Origin: Candidatus Kaiserbacteria bacterium
GTDB taxonomy: Bacteria > Patescibacteriota > Minisyncoccia > Phycocordibacterales > UBA918
Assembly (NCBI GenBank): GCA_020428895.1
Contig: JAGQLZ010000008.1
Coordinates: forward strand, 1-7,507
Length of the DNA: 7,507 nt
Direction of reading: 5' to 3'
The notes beneath the pieces are model-generated. The model did no database searches. It saw only the letters and a list, made by a program, of their open reading frames with translations, and had not been told where the DNA came from. A program made the position numbers and the translations under genes. Shown here piece after piece: positions 5,861 through 7,507 of the stretch (within the stretch, counting starts at the first letter, position 1; each line of letters begins with the position of its first letter).

Positions 5861-7240
5861 AATAACAATACCAAAGCGAGACAGTAAAGTTTTAAAGGTT
5901 CGCAAGGCCACCTCCACATCAAGAAGTAAAGATCTATTTTTTACGTAATACAAATCATAAGCCAACCGTTCTCGAGATTCATCCATTGATTGCGGGCTAA
6001 TATTATTACCCATGTAATGTTGGTGAGTTTGAGCCCAACCAGTAATGCCTGGTTTAACAAAATTACGAATATTGTAATAAGGGATTTCTTCGGCCAAACG
6101 ATCGCCTAAGCCTTTGATATCATTTCTGGGACCAATTAAAGACATTTCGCCTTTAATAATATTTATGCACTGGGGAAATTCATCGATACTTAACTTACGC
6201 AACCAATGACCAATTGGTGTAACTACGTTACCCTGCTGTTTATCTTCGGTAGTCCAAGTAGCACTAGCAGATCGGTTCTCGCTCATAGTTCTGATTTTAT
6301 ACACTAGTACCGGAGTATTACGTTGACCAATTCTGTCTTGAGCAATAAACATTGGACCATTGTCTTTGGTAAAACGCATTATTATATAAATAAATGGTAA
6401 AGCCAAACCCAGTACGGTCAATAATATAAAACCCCCAATCAAATCCAAACTTCTTTTTGTAAAATCGTAAAATAAACTTTTAGATTGTGATACGTATTGA
6501 ATAAACCAATCATAATGTAAGGCTGATAATGGCACTTTATCAAAAGTATCTTCATACACTTTGTAAAAATCCAAGAAAGTAAACTTAAAATTTAAAAAAG
6601 CCTGTTCAAACAAAGACGGCATAATGGCTTCCATATGCGAACCTTTTGGATTAGCCACAATGATTCCAATATTTTCTTTTTCAATAAGCTTCAATAATTT
6701 CTGTTTAAAATTCTCAGCTTTTGTAGCGGCCTCACTATCAATAATTCTCACAAAAGAATAATTGTAACGATCATTGTTATTTATTTCATCAACTAACTCT
6801 ATGGCTTCTTTACCGTCAGCAATTAATATCGCTCGATGCTTTTGTTTTGGAGAAAAATAATTATAAATTTTTAATCGCCAAAATGTGATTAGGATTATCG
6901 ATATTATTAAATAGATAACCAAGTTCGTCTTTGGAGCAATACCAAACGGAATAATCATAAACAATACCGCCGCAAAAATAATATTGACTACCTGAGTATT
7001 GAGAATCCGACTAAAAAGTAAGTTTTTTAGAAAAACTGTGTGTTTATCATAAAGACCAGCAATATAGAAAATGAACAACCAAACAGCCGAAAGAATCAAA
7101 AACGGACCAATGTGAGCTTCTAAAAGAGCAACTTCTGGAATAGCTAAATATCTCACCAGTAAAGTGATCCAGAGAGATAGAATAAATATAATGACGTCCC
7201 CTACTATCAGGATCAGTAGTTCTCGTGCTCGTTCGCCCAT
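5846..7240 (-). CDS. Polyprenyl-phosphate sugar-1-phosphate transferase (bacterial sugar transferase, WbaP-like)
   Basis: A 464-residue membrane enzyme that moves a sugar-1-phosphate from a nucleotide sugar to undecaprenyl phosphate, the first step of exopolysaccharide or O-antigen-like glycan synthesis. Four N-terminal hydrophobic segments (about 9-29, 45-64, 84-100, 107-121) precede a nucleotide-binding-like soluble region (about 135-230). The catalytic domain begins with KRSLDLIGG (262-270) and its re-entrant membrane helix (about 267-289). It contains the catalytic Asp-Glu pair in SIDEFPQ (351-357), INIIKGEMSLIGPRND (359-374), the PGITGWAQ motif (397-404), and the terminal YDLYYVKNRSLLLDV pattern (428-442). 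The length matches large WbaP-type proteins. The usual GPRP is GPRN here. The gene diverges from a plus-strand locus that may encode a glycosyltransferase and precedes an SDR epimerase, consistent with a surface-polysaccharide cluster. Confidence 0.93.
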   Translation of the reverse strand: MGERARELLILIVGDVIIFILSLWITLLVRYLAIPEVALLEAHIGPFLILSAVWLFIFYIAGLYDKHTVFLKNLLFSRILNTQVVNIIFAAVLFMIIPFGIAPKTNLVIYLIISIILITFWRLKIYNYFSPKQKHRAILIADGKEAIELVDEINNNDRYNYSFVRIIDSEAATKAENFKQKLLKLIEKENIGIIVANPKGSHMEAIMPSLFEQAFLNFKFTFLDFYKVYEDTFDKVPLSALHYDWFIQYVSQSKSLFYDFTKRSLDLIGGFILLTVLGLALPFIYIIMRFTKDNGPMFIAQDRIGQRNTPVLVYKIRTMSENRSASATWTTEDKQQGNVVTPIGHWLRKLSIDEFPQCINIIKGEMSLIGPRNDIKGLGDRLAEEIPYYNIRNFVKPGITGWAQTHQHYMGNNISPQSMDESRERLAYDLYYVKNRSLLLDVEVALRTFKTLLSRFGIVIKLPK

Positions 7241-7250
7241 ATTTGCTTAA

Positions 7251-7256
7251 AGTATA
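7251..7256 (-). promoter_or_regulatory. -10 element for the sugar-transferase gene
   Basis: TATACT on the minus strand (7256-7251) ends 10 nt before the ATG at 7240, giving a predicted leader of only a few bases. The -35 region (TTTCTG/TTTTCT) is poor. The same hexamer is found before folD and the epimerase gene, which strengthens the assignment. Confidence 0.4.
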
Positions 7257-7310
7257 AATACTGTACAGAAGGCAGAAAAAATAGCAAGGTATATAACAAA
7301 TTATAAACTT

Positions 7311-7338
7311 TTGAAGTTACATAAAGTGTTGCTAAACT
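7311..7338 (+). promoter_or_regulatory. Plus-strand promoter predicting a leaderless start at 7345
   Basis: TTGAAG (7311-7316), 16 nt, then TAAACT (7333-7338), with TG one base before the hexamer (TGC at 7330-7332), giving an extended -10. Transcription would begin near 7345, which is the A of the ATG of the short plus-strand ORF. This supports that ATG being a genuine start. Confidence 0.5.
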
Positions 7339-7344
7339 GTTTTT

Positions 7345-7467
7345 ATGCTAATAACCAACCCTAAAGAAATCCTATATTTGATTACTAAGAGTAATTATGG
7401 GTGGCTTAAACAATCTGGGAGACTGTTTAAGGAAAGCGCCACATTAACTGATACCTCAATTGCATGA
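7345..7467 (+). CDS. Short ORF beginning like a glycosyltransferase (truncated gene, leader ORF or assembly artefact)
   Basis: A 40-codon frame from ATG 7345 to TGA 7465-7467. Residues 9-19 read ILYLITKSNYG, which resembles the first beta strand and glycine loop of GT4-type glycosyltransferases (typically ILYLITKSxxGGAQ). After that the sequence (WLKQSGRLFKES...) is not recognisable. Removing one G from the run at 7399-7401 would give NYGG, the usual family motif, but that frame soon meets a stop at 7443-7445. A promoter-like element places the transcript start at the ATG. The stop overlaps the next ORF's start as ATGA (7464-7467). It may be a broken duplicate of the downstream gene, a coupled leader ORF, or a mis-assembly. 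Confidence 0.4.
   Translation: MLITNPKEILYLITKSNYGWLKQSGRLFKESATLTDTSIA
7367..7391 (+). repeat. 25-bp direct repeat, copy 1
   Basis: It starts AAATCCTATATT and ends ACTAAGAG, identical over 25 bp to 7483-7507. Both copies are read in the same frame, covering ILYLITK plus flanking partial codons. The copies start 116 bp apart. Confidence 0.85.
7381..7395. repeat. Small palindrome at the end of repeat copy 1
   Basis: ATTACT (7381-7386) and AGTAAT (7390-7395) are perfect complements around AAG. It lies inside coding-like sequence and may be incidental. The second copy of the direct repeat is cut by the window edge before this palindrome is complete. Confidence 0.25.
7406..7430. repeat. 25-bp near-perfect palindrome between the two direct repeats
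   Basis: TTAAACAATCT (7406-7416) and AGACTGTTTAA (7420-7430) are inverted with one mismatch around GGG. As plus-strand RNA the mismatch is A-C; as minus-strand RNA it would be a G-U pair. No T run follows. It could be a protein-binding dyad, a regulatory hairpin inside the short ORF, or chance. Confidence 0.4.
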
Positions 7468-7507
7468 CTCAATCTAAAATAAAAATCCTATATTTGATTA
7501 CTAAGAG
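7464..7507 (+). CDS. N-terminal fragment of a probable GT4-like glycosyltransferase
   Basis: The frame from ATG 7464 reads MTQSKIKILYLITK and then runs off the window. A short basic N-terminus followed by the hydrophobic strand ILYLITK is typical of GT-B fold, GT4-family glycosyltransferases, but only 14 complete codons are available. Its start overlaps the stop of the 40-codon ORF as ATGA, the usual sign of translational coupling. The divergent sugar-phosphate transferase and epimerase support a glycan role. Assignment rests on very short similarity plus context. Confidence 0.45.
   Translation, partial: MTQSKIKILYLITK
7483..7507 (+). repeat. 25-bp direct repeat, copy 2 (reaches the window end)
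   Basis: Identical to 7367-7391 and extends to the last base, so its true length is unknown. The base before the repeat differs between the copies (G at 7366, A at 7482). Ending exactly inside a repeat is common for contig ends, so an assembly cause must be considered. Confidence 0.85.

Larger units (their letters stand above)
7241..7344. other. Divergent AT-rich intergenic region
   Basis: About 100 bases separate the divergent start codons at 7240 (minus) and 7345 (plus). It holds one promoter-like element for each direction. I see no RNA gene, ribosome binding site or extended coding frame in it. Confidence 0.5.

Noticed and set aside
5577..5922. Short open frames on both strands around the epimerase start
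   Set aside because: They overlap the Rossmann-motif part of the epimerase or the end of the sugar transferase and show no coding signature of their own.
17..7240. Alternative genetic code (TGA = Gly, as in Gracilibacteria)
   Set aside because: Seven complete genes end in TAA or TAG without any internal TGA, and their glycine motifs are encoded normally, so the standard code is sufficient.
7261..7268. CTGTACAG palindrome upstream of the sugar transferase, possible LexA/SOS box
   Set aside because: SOS boxes need a longer spacer between half-sites (CTGT-N8-ACAG in E. coli); an 8-bp palindrome alone is expected by chance.
7406..7448. Integron attC site
   Set aside because: The GTTRRRY and RYYYAAC core patterns are not met and there is no integrase.
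7367..7507. CRISPR-like pair of 25-bp repeats
   Set aside because: Only two copies with 91 nt between them; both lie in coding frames specifying the same peptide, and no cas gene is present.
7367..7507. Diversity-generating retroelement template/variable repeat pair
   Set aside because: The repeat is exact and only 25 bp, with no A-specific mismatches and no reverse transcriptase in the window.

Overview
The window is AT-rich and tightly packed. Seven complete protein genes lie on the minus strand, and an incomplete plus-strand locus sits at the right edge. The gene set suggests an ultra-small bacterium of the Candidate Phyla Radiation (Patescibacteria, probably Parcubacteria-like). The evidence is separate secD and secF genes with very short spacing, an unusual FolD, a lone TyrA-like dehydrogenase next to a small P-loop kinase, almost no Shine-Dalgarno sequences, and TAA/TAG stops throughout the seven genes. 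None of the seven has an in-frame TGA, so the standard bacterial code fits and a TGA=Gly code (Gracilibacteria) is unlikely. The placement is an inference from gene content; there is no rRNA to confirm it.

Layout in minus-strand transcription order, right to left. (1) 7240-5846: a membrane polyprenyl-phosphate sugar-phosphate transferase that starts lipid-linked glycan assembly. (2) 5801-4722: an extended-SDR nucleotide-sugar epimerase/dehydratase; these two form a cell-surface polysaccharide pair. (3) 4647-3847: FolD, one-carbon/folate metabolism. (4) 3806-2406 and 2401-1418: SecD and SecF, the accessory protein-export complex, 4 nt apart. (5) 1301-750 and 757-17: a dephospho-CoA-kinase-like P-loop kinase and a prephenate/arogenate dehydrogenase-like protein, overlapping by 8 nt. 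Positions 1-18 look like half of a GC-rich terminator cut by the window edge.

Divergent from the sugar transferase, a plus-strand unit begins at 7345. A 40-codon ORF is followed, with an ATGA overlap, by a second ORF that runs off the end. The two share a 25-bp exact repeat encoding the same segment, which resembles the N-terminus of GT4-type glycosyltransferases. This is either a natural duplication (decayed gene or leader ORF) or an assembly problem at a contig end.

Two architectural regularities stand out. First, -10-like hexamers (mostly TATACT or extended TGn forms) lie only about 6-14 nt before the start codon of most transcription units, predicting leaderless or nearly leaderless mRNAs. 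Second, five of the seven genes have an inverted repeat straddling the stop codon; for secF and secD the loop is exactly the stop codon. No complete new defence or mobile system is visible.
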